Assembly: GCA_023362775.1 (NCBI GenBank)
Contig: JALMGJ010000005.1
Location: 84,206,921 to 84,270,920 of the forward strand
Direction: 5' to 3'
Origin: Charina bottae
Lineage: Eukaryota; Chordata; Lepidosauria; Squamata; Charinaidae
DNA length: 64,000 bases
This document shows, one piece after another, positions 1 to 12,022 of this stretch. Numbering within the stretch: position 1 is the stretch's first letter; the number at the start of each line of letters is the position of its first letter. The notes below the pieces were generated by a model. It was not told the origin of the DNA, made no database searches, and saw nothing but the letters and a program-made list of their open reading frames with translations. The translations under genes were made by a program, and so were the position numbers.

Positions 1-296
1 TGGGAGAAGGCAGTCCTGCAGATACCCAGGTCCTGTAATGGTTTGTGGGAATGTCCTTGGGAGACTGGGCCCAGAGACACTGCATAGGGAATGGTCAGAT
101 AAGAGACAGCATAGTCCACAACTGGATAGTGGGTGGGGCAAGAGGCTCAGAAGAGACCCTCCCTAATTTCTCAGGGTGTAAAGGAGACAGGGGGAGAACT
201 GAACTTTCAGACTTGCAAGATTCTGTTAATGTAGCTTTACAATAAAGTAGCTCATCCAGTCGTGTTTCCTGTCTGGTCCGCCTGGTAAGGCTAACA
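1..296 (+). repeat. LTR-like remnant (partial)
   Basis: A stretch near 212-290, beginning TTCAGACTTGCAAGATTCTG and containing an AATAAA signal (241-246), recurs in diverged form at 22237-22330. In both places it follows a run containing GACCCTCC. A polyadenylation-like signal followed by a T/C-rich tail suggests the R-U5 end of a retrotransposon LTR. No internal gene is attached, so this would be a solo or truncated LTR. Confidence 0.4.
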
Positions 297-315
297 GGTC
301 CTGAAATATCTAAGG

Positions 316-585
316 CAGAGCTTTCCAAAGTTTTCCCGCGGCGACACACCAACCGCCGTTGGTGTGTCGCCGCGGGAAAACCCGGAAGTGCTGCCATTGC
401 GGCAGCGCGCAAAAACCCGGAAGCGCTGCTGCCGCTTTCGTTTTTTGCGCACCGCCGTTGGTGTGTCGCCGCGGGAAAACCCGGAAGCGCTGATGATGAT
501 CAGCGCTTCCGGGTTGTGTGGCGACACACCAGACTGTGTGTGGCGACACACTTTTGTGTCGCAACACAGAGTTTGGAAAGCTCTG
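316..585. mobile_element. Non-autonomous hAT MITE, family A copy 1
   Basis: The ends are CAGAGCTTTCCAAA and its inverse TTTGGAAAGCTCTG. They are flanked by a perfect 8-bp target duplication, ATCTAAGG (308-315 and 586-593), which is diagnostic of the hAT superfamily. The 270-bp body has no transposase. It carries a 17-bp perfect hairpin arm around CGCC (about 337-374) and repeated GTGTGTCGC and CCCGGAAG modules. It is inserted into the 3' part of an older CR1/L3 copy, so it is younger than that copy. Confidence 0.9.
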
Positions 586-593
586 ATCTAAGG

Positions 594-2870
594 CTTTAAA
601 GGTGACAACCAGCACCTTGAATTGCACCCCGAAGTCAACTGGCAATCAGTCTGGTTCTCAGAATAGATGTGTTACATGGGTTTCACATGGTGTACCCACA
701 GCTACTATGTTCTAGACCAATTGTAGTATCTGAATGTTGAGGGCATATAGAATGCCCTGTAGTAATCTAATCAAGAGATGTCAGAGGCATGGATGACAGT
801 GAATAATGTCTCCTATTCTAGGAAGAGTTACAGTTGTTGCACAAGATGAAGCTATGCAAAGTCCCTCTGGGCCACAGCTGCCACCTGGTCCTCAAGCAGG
901 AGCTGTGAGTCCAGGAGGACCCCTAATTGCAAACCAGCTCTGTTTGAGGGATTGTAACCCCATCCAGAGCTAACAATGGAATCTCACTGGAATTGTCTTG
1001 TTGGGATTGAGTCTTAACCTGTTCCTCCCCAACCGGACCTGTTCAGCACTTCAACAGCATTGCTTACTTGGCCAGGGGTCAAGTTGTAAAGTTGGTTATC
1101 ATCAGCATACTGCTAAAACCTAGCCTCATGTCAGAGATGATCTTGCCTTGCAGCTTTATACAAATGATAAATAGGAGAAGAGGGAGTATTGAGCACCTCA
1201 CAATTAAAGAGCTTAATTTCCTCCCACCCAGCAACTGTCCCTTCCAAACATACCCCCATTCCTCCATTCCTATGTCTTGGAGACAGCTCAGAATAATCAA
1301 TAGTATCAAAAGCTGCTAAGACATCAAGCAGGACCAGCAGGTTATACTACTCCTGTCCCAGTTCTGCCAGAGATCACCAATAAGCTCAAATCAATGCCAT
1401 CTCTATGCTTGAAACCTGACTGAAATGGGTCCAAATAATCTCTTTCCTCCAGGGCCTTCTCCACAACCTTCCCCCAAAAGGGGAGACTGGAGACAGGTTG
1501 ATAGTTGTCTGGTATATCTGAGTTGAACAATAGTTTCTTGAGTACTCCTCCCTCAAGAATATATTCACCATCACCCCAAACCAGCTCCCTATCATCTCCT
1601 TGGAGGTTTTCACTAGCTAGGAGGGGCAAGAGGTCAAATTGCAAGTGGCTGGGCTGGGCTGAGCTGCAGAGAATCCTATCCACTTCCCTAGGATTCACAG
1701 GGACAAACTCATCCCAGATAATTTTGCAAGATGAAGCCTGGGCCCTTTCCTCTGGACCTGCTCAGCAAGGGTTCAACCCCAAGCAAATCTGAGCAATGTT
1801 GTCTTCCAGATGTCTAGAAAACTCCTCGCAGCGCCCCTTTAGGTCGTTCTCCTACCCATCCCTCCTGAGTAGGGTCTGGGTCATTTTAAAGAGGGCCACT
1901 GGGCAGCAGTGATTTGATCATGATAAGGGGCAGATGTTAATATCTCATAGCCTGAAATGTTATCACAACTGCCCTGAGACAAAAACCAGATCTAATGAGT
2001 GTCATTCAGCATGTGCTGGGCCTCGTATAACCTGGGATAGGCCTTGGCTGTCATAGTCATCATGAGCTCCTGGGCCAGTTCTGACGCTGCTCCCAGGGAA
2101 GTTAAGTTGAAGTCCCTGAGAATGATCAGCCTTGGAAGCTCCCCCACCATCCCAGCAATATGTTCAGGCAGGGAAGTTAGAGAATGATACAAAAGGAGCT
2201 TTCCCACCTTGTCATTAGAACCAAGCTTCTTGCATCCAGTTATTTTCGGCCAGTGCCCCTTGATGCCAGAAGAGTCTCCTGGATGACAACTGTCACTTCA
2301 CCTTCCCTTCCCTGAGTTCACAGCTGTTACAAAACCCAAAACCCAGATGGGCACATCTCTGAGAGGGAAAGACCCCCTTCCCCCCAATCCAGGCTTCAGT
2401 AATACAAGCCTCCATCTGTCCCTCAGTCCCACTCCCCCCATTCCTGAGGGGGCTCCTGCTACTAATTCATCCAACATCCACTCCATCACCCACAAGAATC
2501 ACCCAGACTCCTCCACTGGCTGCACCTGACAAAATCGATGCCAATTATGCAGCCACCATCTCAATCAAGTTTCATCCATTACCTCCCCTCCCCTCACCTG
2601 GGACAATCAAGGGCCCCTCGTTCTAAAACTTTGCGTCCACTCCCTCCCTGCCCCACTCTCACCAGGGTCTATCAGAAGGAATTCAGTTCCCTCCCTCCCC
2701 ACCCGTCCCAAAAAGTTCAGTCACACTTCCAGTGTCTTCCTCTCCTCTCCCCTCCTCTTCGAACTACGCCAGCTTCATTACATTCTGGAGTGTCCAACTC
2801 AGTTCTGCAATGCAAAACTCTCAAGGTGGAGGGGGCCATGGTTAGATCTCCTCTGGGTGTGGACTAGCAT
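594..2870 (-). mobile_element. Degenerate CR1/L3 LINE, antisense
   Basis: Read on the minus strand, fragments of endonuclease and reverse transcriptase line up in order with the better-preserved copy at 17206-21551. PLRDVPIWVLGF and RLIILRDFNL (endonuclease) lie around 2070-2420. PVSSLPFWGKVVEKAL and RDYLDPFQSGF (RT) lie around 1400-1530. Stops and frameshifts are frequent and the sequence between motifs is diverged, so this is an old, dead copy. The right (5') limit is approximate. Confidence 0.75.
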
Positions 2871-3427
2871 CCAGGGAAGCAGGAAGCTGCAAGGGAGTGT
2901 GCTTCCCAATGATTGAACCCATGGCATCAGCTCCAGCAAATATGCCCAGATGCAGCAAAAAATCTTTACCCAGTGCCAAAGATCTCCTGCTTTGCCCAGA
3001 GCAGCAAAGCAGGGGTCTGCAACATGAAGTGCTCCTCAGCACTCGGAAAATGGCATCAGCTCCCACAGATATGCCCAGCTGCAGCAGCCAAGGGGCTCAG
3101 GCCATTCAAACCTCTTTTTCTATCCATCTAATTTTCTAGTATTGTATTATTGCCTTTGTTTCAGGCTTGGCTCAATCAAGAAAACTAATGTATCTTCACA
3201 ACAGAATGAGCTGAAGAATCTCATGTCCCAGAATTTGGCATGTTAAACCAAGGGTGAACCAAAGTCGCTGTTGCAGATTTGAGTGGGATGAGGCAAGGGC
3301 TACAGTGTGTGAAGTGAGGCCACAAAATGGAGTTTGGGTTGCATCATCCATGCAAGAAGGACCACCCCCGTTTTGGAAGAGAGTCGGGGGGCTGTTTCTG
3401 AAGTGACAAGTTGCAACCCTCATTTTA

Positions 3428-3580
<153 letters not shown>

Positions 3581-5334
3581 CTAAGTAAGAGACATGGGGA
3601 GGCAAGACAAGAGAAAGGCTTCTAGTTAATATTCCTACCTTAAAACCACTGCCCCCTTTTTTGAAATTCACAGCATCACATTCTATCCTGACCTTCAAAG
3701 TTCTTTTTAAGATCCAGATTCTTACTTGGATCATTAACAAACTTTATGTGGTGGCAATGGATGGGATGGTCTAAAATTCATCTTCACAACTCTGCAATGC
3801 AGCTTGCCAAACTCTCTTTCCCAGACGGGCATTTCTTATAGCCCATACTGACAGTAGGTGGCACTAATTCCACACAGCCTTCTTTGTGACATACTACTGA
3901 AGATAATTCTGAAGACAGCAGAGCAAGCTGCAGCAGATACATTTCCCAATGAACGTTGCGTGAGGTTCCCAGTGTAAAGGACAGATGCTGGGCTGCATAC
4001 ATACATTCATTTAACTGCACAAAAACTTCAGTTATGCTTTGTTGCACAGAAATTCCAATTACACTCCAAGAAAAACTAAAATTAATTATCCAATTATGCA
4101 CTGGAATAATGTACCTTGCTAACCGTATGGAGGAGCAACCAAGTTCATCTGCTTGAAGCCTTTTAAGTCTACCTGGCACAGCATTAAGGCCCAGGAACGT
4201 ACCTTTTATACACTTACTATATTTGTATTCTCTGCCCAGCATAAAACACTTATTTGGGGAGAAGTGTAGCACACAAACAGTAAATGCTGGCTGTTCAACA
4301 AGAGATGAAGATGGAAAATAATGTGGCCAACTGCAGATTTTAATGCCTACTGATTCCATGTTAGTTCTGTTGACAGCTTTCATTGATAAGAAGGTAGCAA
4401 TTAGGAGGCCACCTTTCACATGTTGCCATCCCCTCTTCTTCTCTCTTCTAGACTAAGAGTCCCCTCCTTTTGCCCCCAGAATAACCCTGTGCAGATATCA
4501 AAGGAGTTAGAAGTCTAAAAAAATCTATTTGCAAAGTGGCACAGAGCGTTTTACTTCTGAAGCACCATGGAATTTTGTAGCATAAACACACATCCAGAAG
4601 AAGCAGATGATGACGTTCAACCATACACGGGTCTTGCATCCAGCCGTGCCCCTTGTTTTTAACATGCAAACCAGCACTTTTACAACTAAAAAGGTAATTA
4701 AGCCATCTAAGTCTAGGGCAGTATAAAATAGGCGACACTGGATATTTATTGCCATGGTCTTAGGCCTAAAAATGGACAATAATCTTCATATGCTTTTTTT
4801 TTTGCCTTTATGTTTCTGTAAATGTCAGCTATCTGCAAAAGGATCAAATGCATACATTTAGTGCCTTCATATATTTCTTTCTTCATATGATACCATTTAC
4901 TGATTCCTTCCTACCTTTCAGAAACAATAAAAAATGTTGCTAGAATGTACCTGTGCTAGTAAAACAAACCTGCAAAAATGGAGCTGAAATGTAAGTCACT
5001 TATGACCTACAGCTCAATAACCATCAGAGTCACCCATGTTCTGGCTCCACATCAAGGCCATTTCATCTTGACTCGCCAGGCAAAAGCTGGTAGGAGTGGA
5101 CGGGCTGCTTCCAAGTCTTTCTGACCATGTTGACGGCCGGCCGGCCCATCTCCTCCAACCCACAATGAGAGCAGAAAATGTTCCATGGAGACTTTGGGGG
5201 ATGAGGTGAATTAGCCTTTATTAGGTTTTGGCTTTTGTAAACCCCCCCCCCCAAAAAAAGGACACCAAAAGCAGATCCAATTATTTGTACTATTTGAAAT
5301 ATGACAGTAAAAGCCCCTCTCATTTCCTTTCTAG

Positions 5335-6620
5335 ATTAAAAAGGCCCAAATGTCACCACCTTTCCAGCCCTTTGATCATCTTAGTTGCCCTCCTCTGAAC
5401 TTTCTCTAGCTCCACCATACCCTTTTTGAGGGGCAGTGATCAGAACTGCACACAATATTCCAGATGTGGTCACACCACTGATTTTTATAAGAGCATTATG
5501 ACACTGGCATCTCTATTTTCAGTACAATTTCTTGTTATCCCTAACATGCTGTTGGCCTTTTTTACAACAGATATACTGTGTGTTGACACCCTCATTGAAC
5601 TGTTTACTCCACAATCTCTTTCCTCATCAGTCACTGCTAGCTCTGATCCCAATCACTTGTATGAGTAGTTAGGATTTTTGGCACCAATGTGCATCACTTT
5701 ACACTTGCTTACATTGAATGACCTCTGCCACTTTTATGCCCACTCTCCTAATGGGTAGAGAACCCTTCACAGTCCCTTATTGTTTTTACCACTCTGAAGA
5801 ATGTCATCAGCAAACTTGGCTATTCCATTAGTCATGTCCAATGCTAGATCATTTATAAATACGTTTAAAAAGCCCTGGTCCTAGGACAGAACCCCCGCGG
5901 AATCTACATTGTGAAGAATGTCCATTTACTACTCCTCTCTGTTTCCTATTCTTTAGCCAGTTGCTTATCCACAAGAGGACCTGCCCTTTTATTCCTAAGC
6001 TTACTAAGAAGTCTTTGATGAGGGACTTTATCAAAGGCTTTTTGAAAATCTAAGTAGATGATGATTACTGGCTCACTCTTATCCACATGTTTATTAACAC
6101 CCTCAAAAACTCTAGTAGCTTTTTAAAAACAGGACCTTTCCTCAGTGCAGCCATGTTGCGTATCCTTGAGCAAGACCTGTGTCTCCAAATGTTCGCTAAT
6201 TTTATCTTTAATAGCGGTTTCCACTGTCTCCCCTGGAACAGATGTTAAGCTGACAGGTCTATAATTTCCTGGATCTCCCTGTGAGCCCTTCTTAAAAATT
6301 GGAGTTACGTTGGTACCTTCCAGTCCTCAGCTACAGAGGCTGAGGGCAGAGACAGGCTGCATATTTTAGTTAGAATGTCCACAATCTCAGCTTTAAACTC
6401 CTTAATAATCCTGGGGTGGATGCCATCAGGGCCAGGAGACTGGTTGATGTTCACTTTGTCGGTAAGGTTTAGCACTTCTTCTCTTGTCATCACCACCACA
6501 TGGCTCAGTTCATCTGGTTCCCTTCCTGAGAACAGGAGCTCAGGCTCAGGATATCCCCCAAATTTTCTCCTGTGAAGACTGAAGCAAAGAATTTGTTCAG
6601 CTTCCGGATGTGGGATCTTA
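5335..6620 (-). mobile_element. CR1 LINE 3' half, antisense
   Basis: The minus strand carries the classic amniote CR1 RT region: SPGPDGIHPRIIKEF near 6370-6450, followed at lower coordinates by SQCRFRGGSVLGPGLF near 5870-5910, and the long conserved 3' part to about 5335. The reading frame is broken in several places. The 5' end is truncated, as is usual for CR1. Confidence 0.85.
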
Positions 6621-7084
6621 TAAACTGAACTGAGCAACTGGCAAGTCCAGGCAAGATTATCTGAAGCCAGCGTAGAATCAAGCCAGCAGGAGCACAAGGT
6701 AGGAACAGCTCCAGGCGTTTAAGTGTGGATATGCCCTGAAGCTTGGAAGAAATGGTACAGCAAAGTGCTGTGTTCCTAACAGAGCAGCACCATCATCATC
6801 AGCAGCAGCATGGAGATCCCAATAAAATAAAGCAAGAAAAAGACGTCATCCTTCTGCAATTCAGCTAAGGCAGTATTTACTGAAGGAAGGAAGGATCATT
6901 CCTCAAAACATTTCTGGCTGGAGTCTATTACACTGGCTGACTAATTTATCCCAGGACTAGGCAAACCACCTTCCTATAAGTAGTCCCAGCAAGGGGCTGT
7001 ACCTAGCCAGCTCCTTCTGAGCCTGTATTTTGATGGAAAACCATGAGGGAATTCCAAGGTTGTATGTCAACAATAGAAAAAACA

Positions 7085-7125
7085 AGCCCCATCCTGGAAG
7101 AAGGCAATGGCAAACCACTCACCAG
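7085..7125 (+). repeat. SINE core fragment
   Basis: CTGGAAGAAGGCAATGGCAA followed by ACCACT is the conserved body module also seen in the SINEs at 12836-13156 and 60590-60775. Only this short piece is recognisable. Confidence 0.5.
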
Positions 7126-7192
7126 AAGCTGATCTCATGGGTTCTCAACCTTTCTTACTACTATATAGTAATCATCTTTGCTAAAGGAACCC

Positions 7193-7690
7193 CTAGAATC
7201 ATAGAATGGAAGGGTTTGGTGGGATCCTGGAGGTGCTATAATTCAACCAAGGATGCTCAGCACAGGCATCCACGACTATAGTATTCTTGACAGATGGCCA
7301 TCTAGTTTCTATCAAAATACCTCCAGCAAAAGAGACTCCACTATGTTGAACGTTGTCTGTTCTGTTCTGTAGGCAGTCTGTTCTGTTGTTGAATAGCAAA
7401 TTAGGATTTTTTTCTTGATGGCAATATAAATCTATGGTTTCTTGACCTGTGCTCTAGAACAACTCTGAACAATTCTGCTCCATCTTCTAAATAACATCCT
7501 TCAGATACTTGGAACAGCTATCGTGTCTCCCTGCAGGCTAAAAATGCCCACGCCTTCAAACCATTTATCTTCCTTCCCTTTTCCTCTTAGTTGTTTTCCT
7601 TTGGGCTTATTACAGTTTGTCAATGTAGTGGTGCCCGAAACTGGGTGCAATGTTCTAGGCATGGTCTGCCAATGCAGAATAGAAAGGAAT
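7193..7690 (-). mobile_element. CR1 LINE 3' terminal fragment, antisense
   Basis: Begins at 7193 with AGAATCATAGAATGGAAGGG, the complement of the ATTCTATG-type CR1 terminus. It continues through the typical 3' sequence (ACCTCCAGCAAAAGAGACTC near 7320, GCTATCGTGTCTCCCTGCAG near 7516). It ends near 7690. There is no intact coding frame. Confidence 0.75.
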
Positions 7691-9310
7691 GATGAACCAT
7701 GACACTATATATCTGCTAAAGCAGCTATGACTGCCTTTGTATAGTAGCAGCAGCACAAAGTCAATTGTTTTGAATTGAAGGGAACAAAAAAGATAGAGGT
7801 GGCCCTCCTGATTAGAATGGGACTTCCATTCTAATGTAAAACCGTGGGTAACAAATGATACATAATGATGCCCTGAGTATCCTCTTCCATCTATAGTGGT
7901 CATTAATGCAATGTATCTGCATTTGCTCCTTCTTCTCTTCACTTGGTTGAGGCAGACGTTACCAGGGTCAATCCAGCTGCAAAGTTTCACATGACTTCCT
8001 TGTGGCAGCTGGCTTTCTTCAGAGTGACCTGCTCAGCTAGCGATGGAGGGAGGCCACCTGCTTGGGCTACACAGCTCATACTGGCTTCTTGGTGGAGGGA
8101 CTTTTCAATTGCACTCCTGGATACCAGTGCTGCCCAGTAGTGAGCTAAGCGATCTGTGGGCAGCATGAGCATCCAGCGACATGATCAAGAAGCCTCTCCA
8201 CCAAGATCACAAAAGAGCTGCAAGGACCAGAGAAGCCAGTGTGCGCCATATGGCATTAGCAGGGTGATTTCCTCTATCAAGAAGTTGCTCCGAAGGAGGT
8301 GGCCAGCTCCTGCAAGGACATCATATGGTGTCTCGTGAACAGGCTCACCTAGTGAGGATGATGATACAGGTATCAGATACAACGCAAATGCAAAACCATG
8401 CAGATGACCTCATTCTTAAAAAATGTACATTATAAATGCACAAAAGCTCTTCTGCCATTTTGTCATATGTAAAGCAGTAAAAAGTCCAAAACTGCAGATA
8501 AAGACCTTTATGCATACTATGAGGTCTGGTCTCCAATTATCAAACCTGGCAATGTGAAATTGCTGGTAACAAGGGCCACTGGTACTTCTACAGGTATCAG
8601 TTTCTCCATCAAAACATAAAACAATCTTAACCAGTCTTCTTAGGAAACTTCACTGCCCGGTGGAGCTTCCATGATGTTGCAGTAAGTCTGGACAGTATTT
8701 TAACTGATTCTGTAGCATTTCTGAATCCATTTCTCCACCCCCACCCCCCACGGTGTCCATTTTAAGGCAACTGGGCTTTCCCTCCAGGTCCCTTGTCAAG
8801 GTTTATCTTTACTATAACAGCAACTTTTAAAAAATCCTTTGTACTTGAATTATTACTATACACGAATAAATAGACTCACTGCATATCATCTTATGTGCAT
8901 AATGAACCCAAGGAAAATATGCTCTGCCATTACAGTATGTATTTCTTTAAAAATTAGAATTAGAACCAACTGGGAAAATAGGAGTCAAGAAAAAGCTCCA
9001 TCCATGCGCCTTCTTGCAGTTCATTGAAATTCTCTACGTGGCAGTTATGGTCTGGTACAAGTAGAAAGCCTAGTTTTCATCTCCCTCAACTACAGTACAA
9101 TATCAATTGGAGATACTGAACGTTTCTGTGAATTGTGCAGCATTTGAAGAGAGCAGTGTATTAAATTAAATGAAAGACTATTAAGCATAAAGACTGTAAT
9201 GGAGAAGCAAACCAATTTTATACTGCCCTAGACCCACCTGTGCAACTATCTTGATTTCAATTAACTGTAGCCTCCAGGCAAGTCTAATTTTCACTGGAAC
9301 CAAGTATTAC

Positions 9311-9383
9311 CTTTAAATCCCTATGTACAATATCATGTTGATGAATATGATTGACGCTCTCCAAAATCTGATGAATGCAGTGG
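9311..9383 (-). CDS. CAMK2G: CAMK2G exon, 73 bp: helix E and HRD catalytic loop
   Basis: Encodes (S)[18 protein letters not shown] followed by VHRDLK, about residues 114-138. The HRD Asp is the catalytic base that orients the substrate hydroxyl. The acceptor reads TTCTGCAG on the minus strand, ending at the complement of 9384. The donor GTAATAC follows AAG at the complement of 9304-9310. The first base completes a Ser codon (AG|C) begun in the exon at 13530-13595. [13 protein letters not shown] is the gamma-type version; alpha and beta carry LHCHQMGVVHRDLK and delta carries NHCHLNGIVHRDLK. No stops or missing residues are seen. Confidence 0.97.
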
Positions 9384-10848
9384 CTGCAGAACAAACAAAG
9401 CAGAAAAGCAAAATGATTTTATTGATTTATTTCTTGAACATATAAATATTTTTCTAGTAAGGCTCACAAGGCAAAATGATTACACAATATCAGCAAGTAT
9501 GCTTTTAACCAGGAACTGCAGATTCAAGTTTTAACAATACATAAAATACCACAAGCAAATATGAGCTATTACTGACAATGCCCTCTGTCTGCATTATTCT
9601 ATGAAGACAGTGTAATTCACAGCACTTTCTGCCGTTCAACTCTGTGCACTGAAAAGTGCTTGGATGCCTGAATCCTCGCCCCACCATGACTCAGTAACTT
9701 CTGTGGGTATCTTGAAAGAGGTTTTTCAGGAATCCCTAAAATATGCCAGACAAGTCCCAAATTCCACCAGCCAGCATTTCGTGAGGCTTCTTTGCTAGCC
9801 TGCCTGAAACTGAAGATTCCCACATTCATTCATATTGGGAAGCTGCCAGTGGAAAGTTTTTAGTAGCAATGCACAGCAGCACACTATAAGCATGTCTGCA
9901 CAAAGAGGCTGGATTCTTTGAAAGTACAGAGCTTGCTTAACCTACATTTTTAATTCCCTTGTTTTAGTCTTCCAGCTCCACGTGACAAAGATTTCCAGCA
10001 AAACAAAAATTTGTCTCCGTCCCTCTCCCTTTGCAATGAATGGAGTAACATGTTATCAACACCTATCGTATTAGTACAACACTACACCCACACAGTGCGT
10101 GCATGAAGCACCACACACAGAACCTGCAAATGTTCATTAACCTAATAGAGATTTCCAGGCACTTGTAATGAAACTAACGTAACAGCTGGCATAAGCAATT
10201 TACTGCAAAGAAGGAAGTAGCTAATTTTGCACTGTAAAAGTTCTCATAGCATAAACCAGGGACATTTACCTGGTTTATGCCACCCCATGGCAATATTCAC
10301 CATGGGGTGAACCCCATGGCAATATTCACTCTTAAAGTGTTTTGGAAGTCAGACCCATCACAATGTAAGTGTTTTTGAAAGTCTAGGGAGGAAGGGAGGT
10401 GTGCATAATCTGTTCAAATTTTATAACAAATTATATAACTCAATAAATACAACAATGGAGAAGCTGACTGAGAATTCCTTGGAAGTACCATTGGATGTAG
10501 ACTACCCAGACGGAAATGCGGGAACTACCTTGTACAATAAAAAGCATCTGCATTAAGTGGTGAGGGCAGATGCTTGCTCTGGGGAAAAGCAAGGCATGTC
10601 AACACATCCCCAGCAGACAACAGCCAAAGGGGCTGGCAGGGTGAACAGCTACACTCCAATCCCAGAACTAGAAGCCGGGTGGAGAGCAAGAGTCAGCCAG
10701 ACAGCCAGACACTGAATAACTAGAACAGAGCCAAATGCTTAGCAAGGCCATTCTGGCCAAAAATGGCAAAAGCGAGTGAACTCCACTCTCACTTCCTTGC
10801 AAGCACCTCTCCGCGGAAAGGGACAAGCAAACAATGACAAAGGAAATG

Positions 10849-11047
10849 TCTGTAGCTTGAATCATGTCAACTGGATTTCTGTTTTCTCAGTGGAAACGTT
10901 TCGCTCCTTATCCAAGAAGCTTCTTCAGTCTTCTTCAATCTTCTTGGATAAGGAGCGAAATGTTTCCACTGAGAAAATAGAAATCCAGTTGACATGATTC
11001 AAGCTACAGACAATTCCACCTGGATGACTGAGAACCTTCATAGACAT
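10849..11047. mobile_element. Penelope-like palindromic insertion, family A copy 1
   Basis: Two inverted copies of a roughly 75-bp module meet near 10925-10935. The left copy runs from TCTGTAGCTTGAATCATGTC and the right copy is its complement plus a 35-bp tail. A 16-bp direct repeat, AATGACAAAGGAAATG, flanks the insertion (10833-10848 and 11048-11063), so it entered as one retrotransposition event. Each arm holds CTGAAGA or a variant, a GCTTC/GGAGC hairpin and GAAA. Inverted terminal-repeat fragments with variable duplications are typical of Penelope-like elements. The family assignment is inference. Confidence 0.7.
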
Positions 11048-11124
11048 AATGACAAAGGAAATGCAGTAGAGCCGAGATTTAGCTGGGGATGTGATCATCT
11101 AGAAATACATACATGAATTAGTTC

Positions 11125-11213
11125 CCCCAAACCTAAACTAGCCAGCCATTTCAAGCCATGTTACTCTGCTGAAGCCAGTACAAGAGTCTTGTGGCACCTG
11201 AAAGGCTAAAGAC
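11125..11213 (-). repeat. Penelope-like 3' terminal fragment, family C
   Basis: The plus-strand run CAAGAGTCTTGTGGCACCTG (11180-11199) is the complement of the 3' end module that also closes the Penelope-like element at 52288-53340 (GTGCTACCAGACTCCT there). Only the terminal module is present. It abuts the CR1/L3 fragment at 11205. Confidence 0.45.
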
Positions 11214-12022
11214 CAGCCGAGACTCCAGAGCAGGGGAGGAGGGGTGGCTATTGTCATCCAAGAGTCTCTGGTGGCCTTCAGGGGCACTGCTCCACAAGTG
11301 GCCGGCTGTGAGACCCTGTTTTTCAAGTTGGGCTCCTGAGAACAGTTGGGAGTGTTGCTACTGTACCAGCCTCCCTGCTGCGTAGCAACCTCCCTGCCTG
11401 AGCTGTTGGAGGCCGTCTCGGGGTTGGTGGTGGAGTTTCCCAGACTTATGGTTCTGAGAGACTTCAACCTGCCGTCCTTGGGGCGTGCCTTGGAGGCGGC
11501 TCGGGAGTTCATGGCCACCATGGTGGCCATGGGCCTGTCCCAGATTATTCAGGACCCGACTTGAGACAGTGGCCTCACTCCGGACTTGGTTTTCTTGTCC
11601 AAGCAGTGGCAATGTGATCTGAGGGGAGAGTTACATCTGTCCCCATTGTCATGGTCAGATCACGCCCTGGTGACCTTGAGATTCTCCTATGCCGCCCCCC
11701 CTCCGCAGGGAGGCAGGACCCATTCGATTGGTCTGCCCCCGGCGACTGATGGACCTGGCAGGGTTTCAGAGGGAGCTAGGAGTTATCCCCAAGGATCTGC
11801 TGCATGGTCCAGTGGAGACCCTGGCTGCCGCCAGGAATAGGGAGGTGACCGGGGCCTTGGACAGGATAACGCCTGTGCGACCTCTCTTGACCCATCGAAC
11901 CCGACACTCTCCATGGATTACGGAGGAGCTGAGGGTTCTGAAGAGGGTTAAGAGACGTCTAGAGTACCGCTGAAGGAAGACAAAGACCGAATCTGTGATA
12001 AATTTGAATAATAAATAAATAA
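11205..12022 (+). mobile_element. CR1/L3 LINE fragment: endonuclease joined to 3' tail
   Basis: The endonuclease frame (GGVAIVIQES, LMVLRDFNLPSLGRA, SWSDHALVTLRF) lies at about 11235-11690. The post-endonuclease linker continues to about 11970 and then runs directly into TTTGAATAATAAATAAATAA, the terminal tail. The whole RT domain is missing. Several frameshifts break the frame. Compared with 17206-21551 this is both 5' truncated and internally deleted. Confidence 0.85.

Larger units (their letters stand above)
3581..9310 (-). other. CAMK2G: CAMK2G intron between 73-bp and 103-bp exons
   Basis: It holds two antisense CR1 3' portions (5335-6620 and 7193-7690) and a short SINE core fragment (about 7085-7125). 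The stretches 3600-5330, 6700-7080 and 7700-9300 show no repeat or gene that I recognise. An unexplained open frame at 3784-4419 is discussed under findings. Confidence 0.8.

Noticed and set aside
9311..9383. Processed CAMK2 pseudogene instead of exons
   Set aside because: The five pieces are separated by introns, have canonical splice sites and no lesions.
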